From: an uncultured Clostridia bacterium
Lineage (GTDB): Bacteria > Bacillota > Clostridia > Christensenellales > Aristaeellaceae
Direction: 5' to 3'
Assembly (NCBI GenBank): GCA_945948915.1
Contig: CAMFCQ010000002.1
Location: 1 to 64,000 of the forward strand
Length of the DNA stretch: 64,000 bases
A program made the position numbers and the translations under genes. Below the pieces are notes generated by a model. That model was not told the DNA's origin. It did no database searches and saw nothing but the letters and a program-made list of their open reading frames with translations. Shown in pieces: positions 1 through 7,871 of this stretch; positions within the stretch are counted from its first letter, which is position 1; each line of letters begins with the position of its first letter.

Positions 1-53
1 ATCTCTCGTGTCTAATTCCTGTGTCCCCCGTGTCCAATTTTTGTTGACTAGTG

Positions 54-216
54 CATACAGCCCCAGGTCCAGGACCACAGTCCTGGTCGTTTCAAGGGGG
101 TATGGGAGTCCAGAGGGATGTAGGGGGGAAATCGAAATCCCCCCTCATCCCTCTGGGCCCAGCGCAGCGCGCTTCCCCTGAAGACGGCTGTCTTCATATT
201 TCTTAATGAACATTAG
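54..216. repeat. Intergenic repeat RA, copy 1
   Basis: About 160 bp that recur almost unchanged in the same orientation at 22231-22393. The unit holds two hairpin-prone parts, one around 67-88 (GGTCCAGGACC and the following CAGTCCTGG) and one around 125-146 (GGGGGGAAATCG/AAATCCCCCC). It ends just after the TAATGAACATTAG motif, so an ATG at 206 belongs to the repeat rather than to a gene. Bases 1-53 are otherwise unexplained. No coding capacity seen. Confidence 0.85.
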
Positions 217-247
217 CATCCTTCTTCAAGATAGAGAGGTGTTTCTC

Positions 248-1024
248 GTGCGCATCTTCGCCATACCCGCCGCTCTCCTGCTCGCCTGCTGCATATACCT
301 GCCGCTGCCCCGCGCGCGGGAGGGGCTTGACGCCGCGCTTGTCCGCCTGCATAGGCTGTTTCTTCGCGCGTTCACCCGCAAGGACGGGCGCACCGACGAT
401 ACGCTTGCGCTCGTCACCTGCCTGCTCGTGCTGTGCGGCGTGCTGGTGCCGCTCGCCTCGCTGCATTTCCTTGCCGCTGCGGCGCTGATGGCGCCCGCAT
501 TCACCGGTCTGTCCGCGCTGTCCTCCGGCGCAAGGGTCAAGGACGAGCTGGATTCCGGCAAATATGCCCGCGACATCCCGGCGTACGAGACGCTCGTGCG
601 CGAGACCTGCCGGTCGCTTGCCCCCGCGTTTGTCAGCGGGATGGCCGCGCCGATGCTCCTGTGCGCCGCCGGCATGCCGCTGCATCTGGGGCCGGCACTG
701 GGTTTGGGCTATACCCTGCTGTGCGCGCTTGCTTCGCAGCTGCCCGCTGCCGCGTGCGCCGCGCAGGCCGTTCAGCGCTTCGCGGAGCGCATCTTCTGCG
801 CGTTCATGCTGCTGTGCTCCGGCGCCGTCGGCCGCAATCCCCTGCGCACCGGGGGCTGCGGCGCGCAGGAGCGCCTGCTCAGCATCCTCGGCATTGCGGG
901 CGACGGCAGCGACACCCACGCGCCCATGGCCGGCGATATCCCGCAGGGCATCTTCCTATGCGGCTTTTCCGCCTTCATCCTGTGCCTGACGCTCTGCGCG
1001 GTGGGCTTTGTGCTCTGCCGGTGA
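248..1024 (+). CDS. Polytopic membrane protein, unknown function (weak CobD/CbiB-like look)
   Basis: Predicted integral membrane protein of 258 residues with hydrophobic blocks near residues 3-18, 55-85, 130-180 and 230-257. I do not recognise it firmly. The order of helices and a late polar loop (DTHAPMAGDIPQG) before the last helix loosely recall CobD/CbiB (adenosylcobinamide-phosphate synthase), but the family signature is not clear and no other cobalamin gene is near. I chose the GTG at 248 because AGAGAGGT lies 8 nt upstream. The in-frame ATG at 206 sits inside a repeat copied elsewhere in the window and has no ribosome binding site. The gene is convergent with the next one, with a shared terminator between them. 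Confidence 0.6.
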   Translation: MRIFAIPAALLLACCIYLPLPRAREGLDAALVRLHRLFLRAFTRKDGRTDDTLALVTCLLVLCGVLVPLASLHFLAAAALMAPAFTGLSALSSGARVKDELDSGKYARDIPAYETLVRETCRSLAPAFVSGMAAPMLLCAAGMPLHLGPALGLGYTLLCALASQLPAAACAAQAVQRFAERIFCAFMLLCSGAVGRNPLRTGGCGAQERLLSILGIAGDGSDTHAPMAGDIPQGIFLCGFSAFILCLTLCAVGFVLCR

Positions 1025-1060
1025 CCTGTTTACGCAAACTCGCCGCAATCCCATAGAAAA

Positions 1061-1083
1061 AGGCTCCCGCGCGGAGCCTTTCT
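1061..1083. terminator. Bidirectional intrinsic terminator
   Basis: Stem AGGCTCC/GGAGCCT with a short GC loop, flanked by A-rich sequence on the left and TTTCT on the right. It can therefore stop both the plus-strand gene ending at 1024 and the minus-strand gene ending at 1122. Confidence 0.8.
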
Positions 1084-1121
1084 GTATGGTTCGCTTATCC
1101 TGTTTTCAAATCAGAACAGGT

Positions 1122-2216
1122 TTACAGCCCCATCAGCTGCGCGATCACGCCCTCGGCCCAGCTGTCAAAGCCGTCCGGGTTGTGGTCGTAGAGCACGCCG
1201 GTCATGTCGGTCGCATTCACCGTCAGTGCCGCGATGCTCTCGCCCAGCGCGCCGCCCACCGGCGTGACCAGGCTTGTTTCGCCCAGCAGCTTGATGACAA
1301 AGGACGCCGCCGCCTCGCTGCGCGCGCTGTCCTGCCAGCAGGCGCGGGTGACCGCCACGCCGAAGGCGGGCGTGCCCACGACCTCGGTGCGCGCCTGGCC
1401 GTCCTTGGCCGGCATGCTGATAACGACCACGCTGTCAAGCCGCGTCTCGTCCACCATCTGCGCCAGGCTGTCCGCGTCAAAGCGCATGGCGGCCTCGCCG
1501 GAAAGGAACCGGCTCTCCGCGTCCGCGTCCGTCATGTTCCACGGATCGCTGCCGAACGCGCCGACCTGCACCAGCGTCGTGAGCACGTCCAGCGCGCCGC
1601 TCAGCGATTCCTGCTGGCCGTACTGCTCCGCCGGCGCGCCCGCAAGCGCCGCGCAATCGAGCACAATCTCGTTCCACTCGCACAGCGCGTTGGCGATAGG
1701 CTGCACGCCGTTTTGGGCGAGCACCGCGCAGGCCGCCAGCAGCTGCTCAAACGTCTGCGGTACGGTCAGGTTGTAGCGCGCAAGCACGTCGGTGTTCACA
1801 TACAGTGCCTCCCAGTACAGGCGCACCGGGGCGAGCAGCAGGCTGCCGTCCGCCTCCTTCATCGCGCTGAACTTTCTGGCGCCGCAGTCCGAGGAGGACG
1901 CCAGCTCGCCCGCAGTCAGCAGCTCCTGCACGCTCAGCCCGGAGCCGACCGGCAGCACGACCACGTCCACCGCGCCGTCCTGCAGCATGCGCTTCAGGTT
2001 GTCCATCCACATCTCATCCATCACGCCGGAGTAATCCTCCACGACGTTGCCCGTCTCCTGCTCCCAGGCCGTGATCATGTCCATATAGCCCTGCGCGGCA
2101 AAGTCCACGTCCGCGAACGGCGTGAACGCGCGCAGCGTCACGCCCGATGCCTGCGCGCCAAAGGCCGCGCACAGCAGCACACACAGGGAAATGATCGCAG
2201 CAATCCATTTGCGCAT
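1122..2216 (-). CDS. Extracellular solute-binding protein (ABC sugar-type)
   Basis: Exported substrate-binding protein of 364 residues. A signal peptide (MRKWIAAIISLCVLL...) is followed by the usual cluster B fold cues: an early FTPFADVD strand, a YMDMITAWEQETG helix, DVVVLPVGSG, and RLYWEALYVNTDVL, where the lobe that opens for carbohydrate ligands begins. No clean lipobox is visible, so cleavage after AQA is likely. The start at 2216 has GAGGAGGA seven bases upstream. A longer frame from 2249 adds 11 residues without a binding site. No permease or ATPase gene is adjacent, so it may be an orphan binding protein or a sensor partner. A 20-bp palindrome-like motif at 1099-1119 resembles the ends of the RB repeats. 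Confidence 0.8.
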   Translation of the reverse strand: MRKWIAAIISLCVLLCAAFGAQASGVTLRAFTPFADVDFAAQGYMDMITAWEQETGNVVEDYSGVMDEMWMDNLKRMLQDGAVDVVVLPVGSGLSVQELLTAGELASSSDCGARKFSAMKEADGSLLLAPVRLYWEALYVNTDVLARYNLTVPQTFEQLLAACAVLAQNGVQPIANALCEWNEIVLDCAALAGAPAEQYGQQESLSGALDVLTTLVQVGAFGSDPWNMTDADAESRFLSGEAAMRFDADSLAQMVDETRLDSVVVISMPAKDGQARTEVVGTPAFGVAVTRACWQDSARSEAAASFVIKLLGETSLVTPVGGALGESIAALTVNATDMTGVLYDHNPDGFDSWAEGVIAQLMGL

Positions 2217-2245
2217 TTTGAAATCCTCCTCACCGAATTGAAAGG

Positions 2246-3703
2246 TCACAGGCCAAGGTTGATGGCCTTCTGCAGGGTTTTTCTCGCCAGCGGCGCCGCC
2301 ACGCCGCCGCCCGAGCCGCCGTTCTCCACCAGCACGCCAATGGCGTACGGGGCGTTGTCGTTGGTGATGTAGCCCACAAACCAGGCGTGTGCCTTCACGC
2401 TCTTGTCGTTGCTCGCCTCCGCAGAGCCGGTCTTGCCCGCGACGACGTAGCCGTTGCCAAGCGCTGCGCGCGTGCCCGTGCCGGACTTGACCACGCGGAT
2501 CATTTCCTTTTCAAGCCGCGCGGCCACCGCCTCGTCAAGCACCCGTTTGCCCTCAAAGCTGCCGGGCAGCTCGCGTGTGCCGCCCTGCGCCGTGGTGATG
2601 CGCGCAAGCAGATGCGGCTCCGGCATCACGCCGCCGTTGGCAATCGCCGCGGCAATGAGCGTCATGTGCATCGGCGTGGCCAGCACGCGGCCCTGGCCGA
2701 TGGAGGACCAGGCCAGATCCTCGGGGCTCAGGTCGTCGATGGGGTAACTCGAGTTGTAGACGATCATGTCGCCGAACATGAAGTTCTCGTTGAAGCCCAG
2801 GCGCTCCGCCGTCTCGCCCAGCATCTCATAGCCCAGCTCCTGGGACAGCGCCGCAAATGTCGTATTGCAGGAGTTCATAAATGCGTCCGAGAGCGTCTGC
2901 ACGCCGTGCGCGCTTGATTCCGTCACGGAATAGCTGCCCACCGGGTAATAGCCCGTGCAGTCAAAGGCGAAGTCCTGAAGATCCGGCAGGTTCTCAAGCG
3001 CCGAGGCCAGCGTCACGATCTTGAACGTGGAGCCCGGCGGATACAGGCCCTGCGTCGCGCGGTTGATGAGCGCGCCCGCCGCCTCGTCAAGAAGCGCCGC
3101 GTCCAGATCAAGCGGATCAAACTGCGGCATGGAGACCATGGCGAGCACGTCGCCGGTCTTGTAGTTCATCACGACGACCGCGCCGCGCATCCCCTCCGGG
3201 AACTGCTCGGTGATATAGCGTGAGAGCCGCTCGGAGATGGTCAGCGTCAGATCGTCGCCGCGCTGGGGCGTGCCGGTCAATGCGTCGGAAATGCGCTCAA
3301 ACACGCTCGACCTGAAGCCCAGCATGTACTGCGCGTGGAACGTGTCCACGCCCGTGGAGACCTTGCCGCCGCTGTCGCCCACCACCTGAGAGACCGCCAT
3401 GCGCGTGCTCCTTGACGAATTGTACCGTCTTTCACCCGTCTCGCCGGTATAGGCCAGCACCGTGCCGTCCCGATCGGTGACCGTGCCCATGATGACGCTC
3501 TGCTTCTGGCTGGAGATGCGCGGGTTGTGCGGATTGGCCACCCAGCGCCCGCCGTAGAAATACACCGAATAACAGAAATAGGCGATCATCAGCCCAAAGA
3601 GCGAGAGCATCAGCAGTACCAGCATGTGGATGCGGCGTTTGATGATTTTAATAGAATCACTTCCTTTTCGGGGGCTCTGCCCCCGAACCCCGGGCAGGGA
3701 CAT
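2246..3703 (-). CDS. Class B penicillin-binding protein (peptidoglycan transpeptidase, PbpA/PBP2-like)
   Basis: D,D-transpeptidase that cross-links peptidoglycan outside the membrane. Numbered from 3703, there is an N-terminal anchor helix (residues about 27-47), a short dimerisation/pedestal part, then the transpeptidase domain with the three hallmark motifs: STFK at 225-228 (Ser nucleophile), SCN at 278-280 and KTGS at 424-427. It follows an FtsW/RodA-type gene, its expected glycan polymerase partner. The start is uncertain. The first 17 residues from the GTG/ATG-type start at 3703 are translated repeat DNA. An AAGGAAG site sits seven bases before an in-frame ATT at 3652, just ahead of KIIKRR and the membrane helix, and the first downstream ATG is at 3625. 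Confidence 0.92.
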   Translation of the reverse strand: MSLPGVRGQSPRKGSDSIKIIKRRIHMLVLLMLSLFGLMIAYFCYSVYFYGGRWVANPHNPRISSQKQSVIMGTVTDRDGTVLAYTGETGERRYNSSRSTRMAVSQVVGDSGGKVSTGVDTFHAQYMLGFRSSVFERISDALTGTPQRGDDLTLTISERLSRYITEQFPEGMRGAVVVMNYKTGDVLAMVSMPQFDPLDLDAALLDEAAGALINRATQGLYPPGSTFKIVTLASALENLPDLQDFAFDCTGYYPVGSYSVTESSAHGVQTLSDAFMNSCNTTFAALSQELGYEMLGETAERLGFNENFMFGDMIVYNSSYPIDDLSPEDLAWSSIGQGRVLATPMHMTLIAAAIANGGVMPEPHLLARITTAQGGTRELPGSFEGKRVLDEAVAARLEKEMIRVVKSGTGTRAALGNGYVVAGKTGSAEASNDKSVKAHAWFVGYITNDNAPYAIGVLVENGGSGGGVAAPLARKTLQKAINLGL

Positions 3704-3760
3704 CGCCCCTGCACCCCATGTTCGCTTCGCGCCTGCTTTAAGAAGCCCTGCATGTCTTCC
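3661..3760. repeat. Fragment of GC-rich intergenic repeat family (RB-like modules)
   Basis: Hairpin modules GGGGGCTCTGCCCCC and GGGCAGGGACATCGCCCCTGC followed by TTCGCTTCGCGCC. These are the same building blocks seen in the longer RB copies (for example 11647-11995). The fragment lies between the SEDS gene and the PBP gene and obscures the PBP start. Confidence 0.55.
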
Positions 3761-3806
3761 CCTCTGGGGAAGGTGCCCGAAGGGCGGATGAGGTCCACGG
3801 CTGCCG

Positions 3807-5423
3807 TTACCCCTTGATCGACAGCACGTCCTCCTCCAGATCCTCCTGTGCGCGGGCGGCGATGCCGTGCAGAATGCCGACCATCGACAGACACGAGAGC
3901 AGGGAGGAGCCGCCGTAGCTGAGGAAGGGCATCGTCACGCCCGTCAGCGGCAGCATCTTGATCACGCCGCCCACAATCATGAACGTCTGGATCGCCAGCA
4001 TGGTCAGCACGCCGCAGCCCAGCAGCATGTCAAAGGAGCGCCGGGAGCGGTTGATGATCGTCACGCCGCGCAGGGTCAGCAGCACATACACCGCCAGCAG
4101 CAGCACGCCGAACACCAGACCCAGCTGCTCGCAGATCACGGCGAAGATAAAGTCGTTGTAATAGGCGGGGATCTTCTCCGGCGTTCCCTGTCCCAGACCC
4201 ACGCCGAACAGCCCGCCCGAGCCGATGGCCAGCAGCGCCTGTATGATCTGATAGCCTTTGTCCAGCGGATCGCTCCACGGGTTGCGCCACATCGCCACGC
4301 GCACCTTCACATGCGCGAACATCTTGTAGCCCAGCACCGCAGCGCCCACACCGCCGCCCAGGCCCACGATGGTCAGCGGCACGTTGCCGCAGGCGACGTA
4401 GAACATGGCCAGCGTCGTGGCGTAGTAGATCAGCGCCGTACCCAGGTCGCGCTGGAGCATGAGCAGCAGCAGGCACGCGCCGGCAAAGAGGATCGCCGGC
4501 ATCATCTGCAACACCGTCCTGTGCGCGCTGAAGTAGTACGCCATCGCCAGCACCAGCGAAAGCTTGACCAGCTCGCTGGGCTGGAAGGAGCCCAGCAGCG
4601 GCAGGGATACCCAGTTCTTCGCGCCGCCCGACCACTCGCCGAAGGCCAGCGGCAGGATCAGCGCCGCGACGCCCAGCACCATCGCCAGCAGCGTCAGCCA
4701 CTTAAAGCGCTTCTTGCGGGAGACCAGCACGCTGATCACGATCATCGCCGCCAGGCCCAGCACATAGTACGACGCCTGCTTCACCCCGCGCGCGGGCGAG
4801 ACCGTGTAGAGCACCACGACGCCCACACCGCACAGGAAGTTGGTCAGCGCCATGATCAGCGGATCGATGGGCAGCACGCGCGGCAGCGCCAGCGACGTGA
4901 GCAGGCCGAGCGGCGCCATCAGCACGATCAATGAAAGCGCCTGCGTGTCAATTGTACCCTCGCTTCTTACTGCGGCTAGCAGCAGCCCGCCCGTGACAAA
5001 CACCGCCGTCAGCAGCGCAATGAGCACAACCTTCGTGTCCACGCCCCGGCTCACGGCGCGCCTGCGGTCGCGCATAGCCGCATCCCTGCGCAGCCGCTCG
5101 CGGCGCATGCGTCCCGGCTCGCGCGATTTGTCCTTCTTCGCGCGCTGCGCCTGCTGCGGCGTCGCCATCACGGCACGCCGGGCGGGGGCCTTCTTTGCCG
5201 CAGGCCTTTGGGGCGCCGCCTTGGACGCGGCCGTGCCTTTCGTTTTCTGTGCCGCTTTCTGTTCATCCGCCGGCTTCTTTGCCGTCAGCTTATCCGAAAT
5301 CAGCCTTTGGCTGAGCTTTTCTTCCGCCTGACTGCCTTGCGTCTTCTTTTTATATCTGGCGTTCACCGCACCGTCGGAGGACCGCTTGGGCCTCGCCGTG
5401 TATGTTGCACCCTTCAAGGCCAC
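3807..5423 (-). CDS. SEDS-family peptidoglycan glycosyltransferase (FtsW/RodA/SpoVE type) with long basic N-terminal tail
   Basis: Membrane glycan-strand polymerase of 538 residues that uses lipid II. From residue about 130 on it has the ten-helix SEDS core, including GAKNWV, FQPSELVKLSLVLAMAYY, the WSDP loop carrying the catalytic Asp, KGYQIIQALLAIGSGGLFG, and LTGVTMPFLSYGGSS near the end. Unusually, about 128 residues rich in Lys, Arg, Ala and Gln precede the first helix; most family members have a short tail. The GTG start at 5423 has GGAGGTGA in front and follows the stop of the FHA gene by three bases, so the two are co-translated. The order FHA, SEDS, PBP matches the fhaB-rodA-pbpA order known from Actinobacteria. 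Confidence 0.93.
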   Translation of the reverse strand: MALKGATYTARPKRSSDGAVNARYKKKTQGSQAEEKLSQRLISDKLTAKKPADEQKAAQKTKGTAASKAAPQRPAAKKAPARRAVMATPQQAQRAKKDKSREPGRMRRERLRRDAAMRDRRRAVSRGVDTKVVLIALLTAVFVTGGLLLAAVRSEGTIDTQALSLIVLMAPLGLLTSLALPRVLPIDPLIMALTNFLCGVGVVVLYTVSPARGVKQASYYVLGLAAMIVISVLVSRKKRFKWLTLLAMVLGVAALILPLAFGEWSGGAKNWVSLPLLGSFQPSELVKLSLVLAMAYYFSAHRTVLQMMPAILFAGACLLLLMLQRDLGTALIYYATTLAMFYVACGNVPLTIVGLGGGVGAAVLGYKMFAHVKVRVAMWRNPWSDPLDKGYQIIQALLAIGSGGLFGVGLGQGTPEKIPAYYNDFIFAVICEQLGLVFGVLLLAVYVLLTLRGVTIINRSRRSFDMLLGCGVLTMLAIQTFMIVGGVIKMLPLTGVTMPFLSYGGSSLLSCLSMVGILHGIAARAQEDLEEDVLSIKG

Positions 5424-5426
5424 CTG

Positions 5427-6116
5427 TCACCTCCGGATTCGCTTTCCGCCCGCTCTCTTCCCGTCCTGATCCGCAGCTTCCCTTGCCGCGCCTTCCTGCC
5501 GCGCCGCCTGCTTCTTTTGCAGCTTCTTCTCCCGGCGAGCCTCGCCGCGGCCCGGCGCGCCCACGCCGTCGCCCCGGCCCTGTCTGGCCTGTCCGCGCCG
5601 CGCGCTGGTCACATACGGGCCGTCGCTCAGCGTGCGCAGCTGCCGGCTCGTGTACAGCGAGAGCGCCAGCTTGGCCTCGCCCACGCACAGCACCGCGCCG
5701 TGACGCAGCACCGCCTCGTCGCCCGGCTCCACCGGCACGTCGTCCACCACAAAGCCGTCCCTGTGCAGCGCCACCATGTGCAGGCCGTCGCTTTCCATCC
5801 AGAAGAACGCCGAGCGCATGTGCACCTTCCTCGCGGGGATGCACACGTCGCAGCTATGGCTGGCGCCCATCGTGCCCTCGTACGGCACGCGGATCTCCTC
5901 GCCCGGGCTCAGCCGCCTGCCGCCGCCAAGCACCCTGAGCACCCCCACGGCGCCTGCCTGCGGCAGATCCCTGCGAACCCGTCGCCACAGCGCCCGGTCC
6001 GCTGCGTATTTGCGCAGCGACAGCAGCACGATGAGCAGGATCACCGCCGCGCTGACATAACCAAAGAGCAGCGAAAGCACCTGAACCCACGCCTGCGTCA
6101 TCGTCCGCACCTCCAT
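5427..6116 (-). CDS. Membrane-anchored FHA-domain protein
   Basis: Protein of 229 residues with one N-terminal membrane helix (about 8-34) and a cytoplasmic FHA domain (about 55-155). The helix is followed by basic LRKYAADRALWRR. The FHA region shows MGASHSCDVCIP, then VHMRSAFFW, DGFVVDDVPV and EPGDEAVLRHGAVLCVGE. The expected Gly-Arg and Ser-x-x-His phosphothreonine motifs are altered (MGAS/H), so binding of phosphothreonine is not certain. The C-terminal 65 residues are a basic Arg/Lys/Gln tail. Two starts are plausible, 6116 (GGGGAG six bases upstream) and 6101 (GGAGGT seven bases upstream). As first gene of the FHA-SEDS-PBP unit it probably tethers or senses wall synthesis. No Ser/Thr kinase gene is in the window. 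Confidence 0.85.
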   Translation of the reverse strand: MEVRTMTQAWVQVLSLLFGYVSAAVILLIVLLSLRKYAADRALWRRVRRDLPQAGAVGVLRVLGGGRRLSPGEEIRVPYEGTMGASHSCDVCIPARKVHMRSAFFWMESDGLHMVALHRDGFVVDDVPVEPGDEAVLRHGAVLCVGEAKLALSLYTSRQLRTLSDGPYVTSARRGQARQGRGDGVGAPGRGEARREKKLQKKQAARQEGAAREAADQDGKRAGGKRIRR

Positions 6117-6264
6117 GTTCTTCTCCCCGCGCGGACGAACGCGCCCTGCGGCATGCCGGATGCGACGAACGCCCGGCCGGTTTCCGCATATTATACCATA
6201 CAAACGAACCGTGCGGGTCTTTTTATCCCGTTTCAGGCGGATTTTTCCAAATCCCTGTGCGGTT

Positions 6265-6294
6265 CTTGCCAAAATCTCCGCCCATGTGTATAAT
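6265..6294 (+). promoter_or_regulatory. Housekeeping promoter of murA
   Basis: TTGCCA at 6265-6270 and TATAAT at 6289-6294 with an 18-bp spacer, about 58 bases ahead of the murA start. Confidence 0.75.
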
Positions 6295-6351
6295 GTATGA
6301 GTTAGAATATCGTTTCTGTCCCATGATATGGGGGAAATAAGGAGGACACGC

Positions 6352-7623
6352 ATGGCAGAAGAAAGAATGCTCATCACCGGTGGGCAGCGGCTGGAGGGCG
6401 CCGTCCGCGTCAGCGGCGGCAAGAATACCGCCGTGGCGATCATTCCGGCCGCCATCCTGAGCCAGACGCCCTGCGTGATTGAGAACCTGCCGAGCATCGA
6501 GGACGTGCACGTCTCCGTGGAGACGCTGCAGCATCTGGGCGCGAAGGTGCTGTGGGATCCCAGGGAGGGCATCATGCAGGTGGACGCCAGTACCATCAAC
6601 CGCACGGACGTGCCGCTGGAGCTGTGCCGCCGCATGCGCGCTTCCTCCTATTATATCGGCGCGCTGCTGGCGCGCTTTGGCGAGGCCTCCGTGCCGCTGC
6701 CCGGCGGCTGCAACATCGGCCGCCGCCCCATCGATCAGCACATCAAGGGCATGCGCATGCTGGGCGCCGAGGTGGAGATCGTCGGCGGCACCGTCATGGC
6801 CCGCGCCAGGGACGGCCTCATCGGCGGCGACGTGTTCATGGACATGGTCACTGTCGGCGGCACGATCAACGTGATGCTCGCCGCCGCATGCGCGCAGGGC
6901 ATCACCACCATCTACAACGCCGCCAAGGAGCCGCACATCGTCGATACCGCGAACTTCCTCAACTCCATGGGCTGCAAGGTCAAGGGCGCGGGCACGGATG
7001 TCATCCGCGTGCGCGGCGTAAGCCACCTCAGCTCCCGCCGGCCCTATGCCGTGATCCCGGATCAGATTGAGACCGGCACGCTGATGATCGCCGCCGCCGC
7101 GACGCACGGCGATGTGACCATCAGCGGCTGCATCCCCACGCATATGGAGGCGCTGACCGCCAAGCTGCTGGAGATGGGCGCGCGCGTGGACGAGCGCGAC
7201 GATGCCATCCGCGTACGCTCCATGGGCGCGCACCGCGGCGTGACGTTCAAGACGCAGGTCTATCCCGGCTTCCCGACCGATCTGCAGCAGCCCATGAGCG
7301 CGCTGCTGTGCACGGCCACCGGCACTTCCACAGTCGTGGAGAATATCTTCGAGTCCCGCTTCCGTCACCTGATGGAGATGGAGCGCATGGGCGCGCGCGT
7401 GCGCCTGTTTGAGCAGACCGCCGTCATCGAGGGCGTGCCGCAGCTGCACGGCGCGGCGGTGGAGGCGAGCGATCTGCGCGCGGGCGCGGCGCTGGTCATC
7501 GCTGGCCTGATGGCGCAGGGCACCACCGAGATCAGCAACACGCACTATATCGACCGCGGCTACGAGCATCTGGAGGATAAGCTGCAGGGCCTCGGCGCGA
7601 GAATTTCCCGCGTGACCTACTAA
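6352..7623 (+). CDS. murA: UDP-N-acetylglucosamine 1-carboxyvinyltransferase
   Basis: First committed step of peptidoglycan synthesis: transfers enolpyruvate from PEP to UDP-GlcNAc in the cytoplasm. 423 residues, the usual length. Family motifs are present: GGKNTAVAIIPAAIL near the N-terminus (substrate Lys/Asn), RMRASSYYIGALLARFG, PGGCNIGRRPIDQH with the PEP-binding Cys that fosfomycin alkylates, and YPGFPTDLQQP near residue 305. The start at 6352 is preceded by AAGGAGG eight bases upstream; the earlier in-frame ATG at 6328 lacks a site. It has its own promoter and terminator, so it is probably monocistronic. It lies divergent to the FHA-SEDS-PBP wall cluster. Confidence 0.97.
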   Translation: MAEERMLITGGQRLEGAVRVSGGKNTAVAIIPAAILSQTPCVIENLPSIEDVHVSVETLQHLGAKVLWDPREGIMQVDASTINRTDVPLELCRRMRASSYYIGALLARFGEASVPLPGGCNIGRRPIDQHIKGMRMLGAEVEIVGGTVMARARDGLIGGDVFMDMVTVGGTINVMLAAACAQGITTIYNAAKEPHIVDTANFLNSMGCKVKGAGTDVIRVRGVSHLSSRRPYAVIPDQIETGTLMIAAAATHGDVTISGCIPTHMEALTAKLLEMGARVDERDDAIRVRSMGAHRGVTFKTQVYPGFPTDLQQPMSALLCTATGTSTVVENIFESRFRHLMEMERMGARVRLFEQTAVIEGVPQLHGAAVEASDLRAGAALVIAGLMAQGTTEISNTHYIDRGYEHLEDKLQGLGARISRVTY

Positions 7624-7651
7624 TAAATCCGCAGGATCCTCACAAAATTTT

Positions 7652-7675
7652 AAGGCGGTTTTTACCGCCTTTTCT
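7652..7675 (+). terminator. Terminator of murA
   Basis: Stem AAGGCGG/CCGCCTT with loop TTTTTA, followed by TTCTTG. Confidence 0.85.
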
Positions 7676-7738
7676 TGATATTTCTTTTCCCTTCTGCACA
7701 GAATATCGTGTAACCCCTTGTATTTCCACGATTTTTCC

Positions 7739-7767
7739 TTGTCACCCAATTTCTTCTATGTTATAAT
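7739..7767 (+). promoter_or_regulatory. Housekeeping promoter of glycogen phosphorylase
   Basis: TTGTCA at 7739-7744 and TATAAT at 7762-7767, 17-bp spacer. Transcription should begin near 7774, giving a leader of about 98 nt that contains a GCCCCAAAGCGGGGC hairpin near 7780-7794. Confidence 0.85.
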
Positions 7768-7871
7768 GATCGATGGCTGCCCCAAAGCGGGGCGTTCGCA
7801 TAGATGGATTAGAAAATTATATTATAGAGCGACGGCAAATGGCCGCGCCGAGCCTGGGAGGGTTTAAACCT

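Noticed and set aside
1099..1119. Isolated RB-like end CTGTTTTCAAATCAGAACAG next to the solute-binding gene stop
   Set aside because: Too short to call an element; could equally be a chance hairpin.
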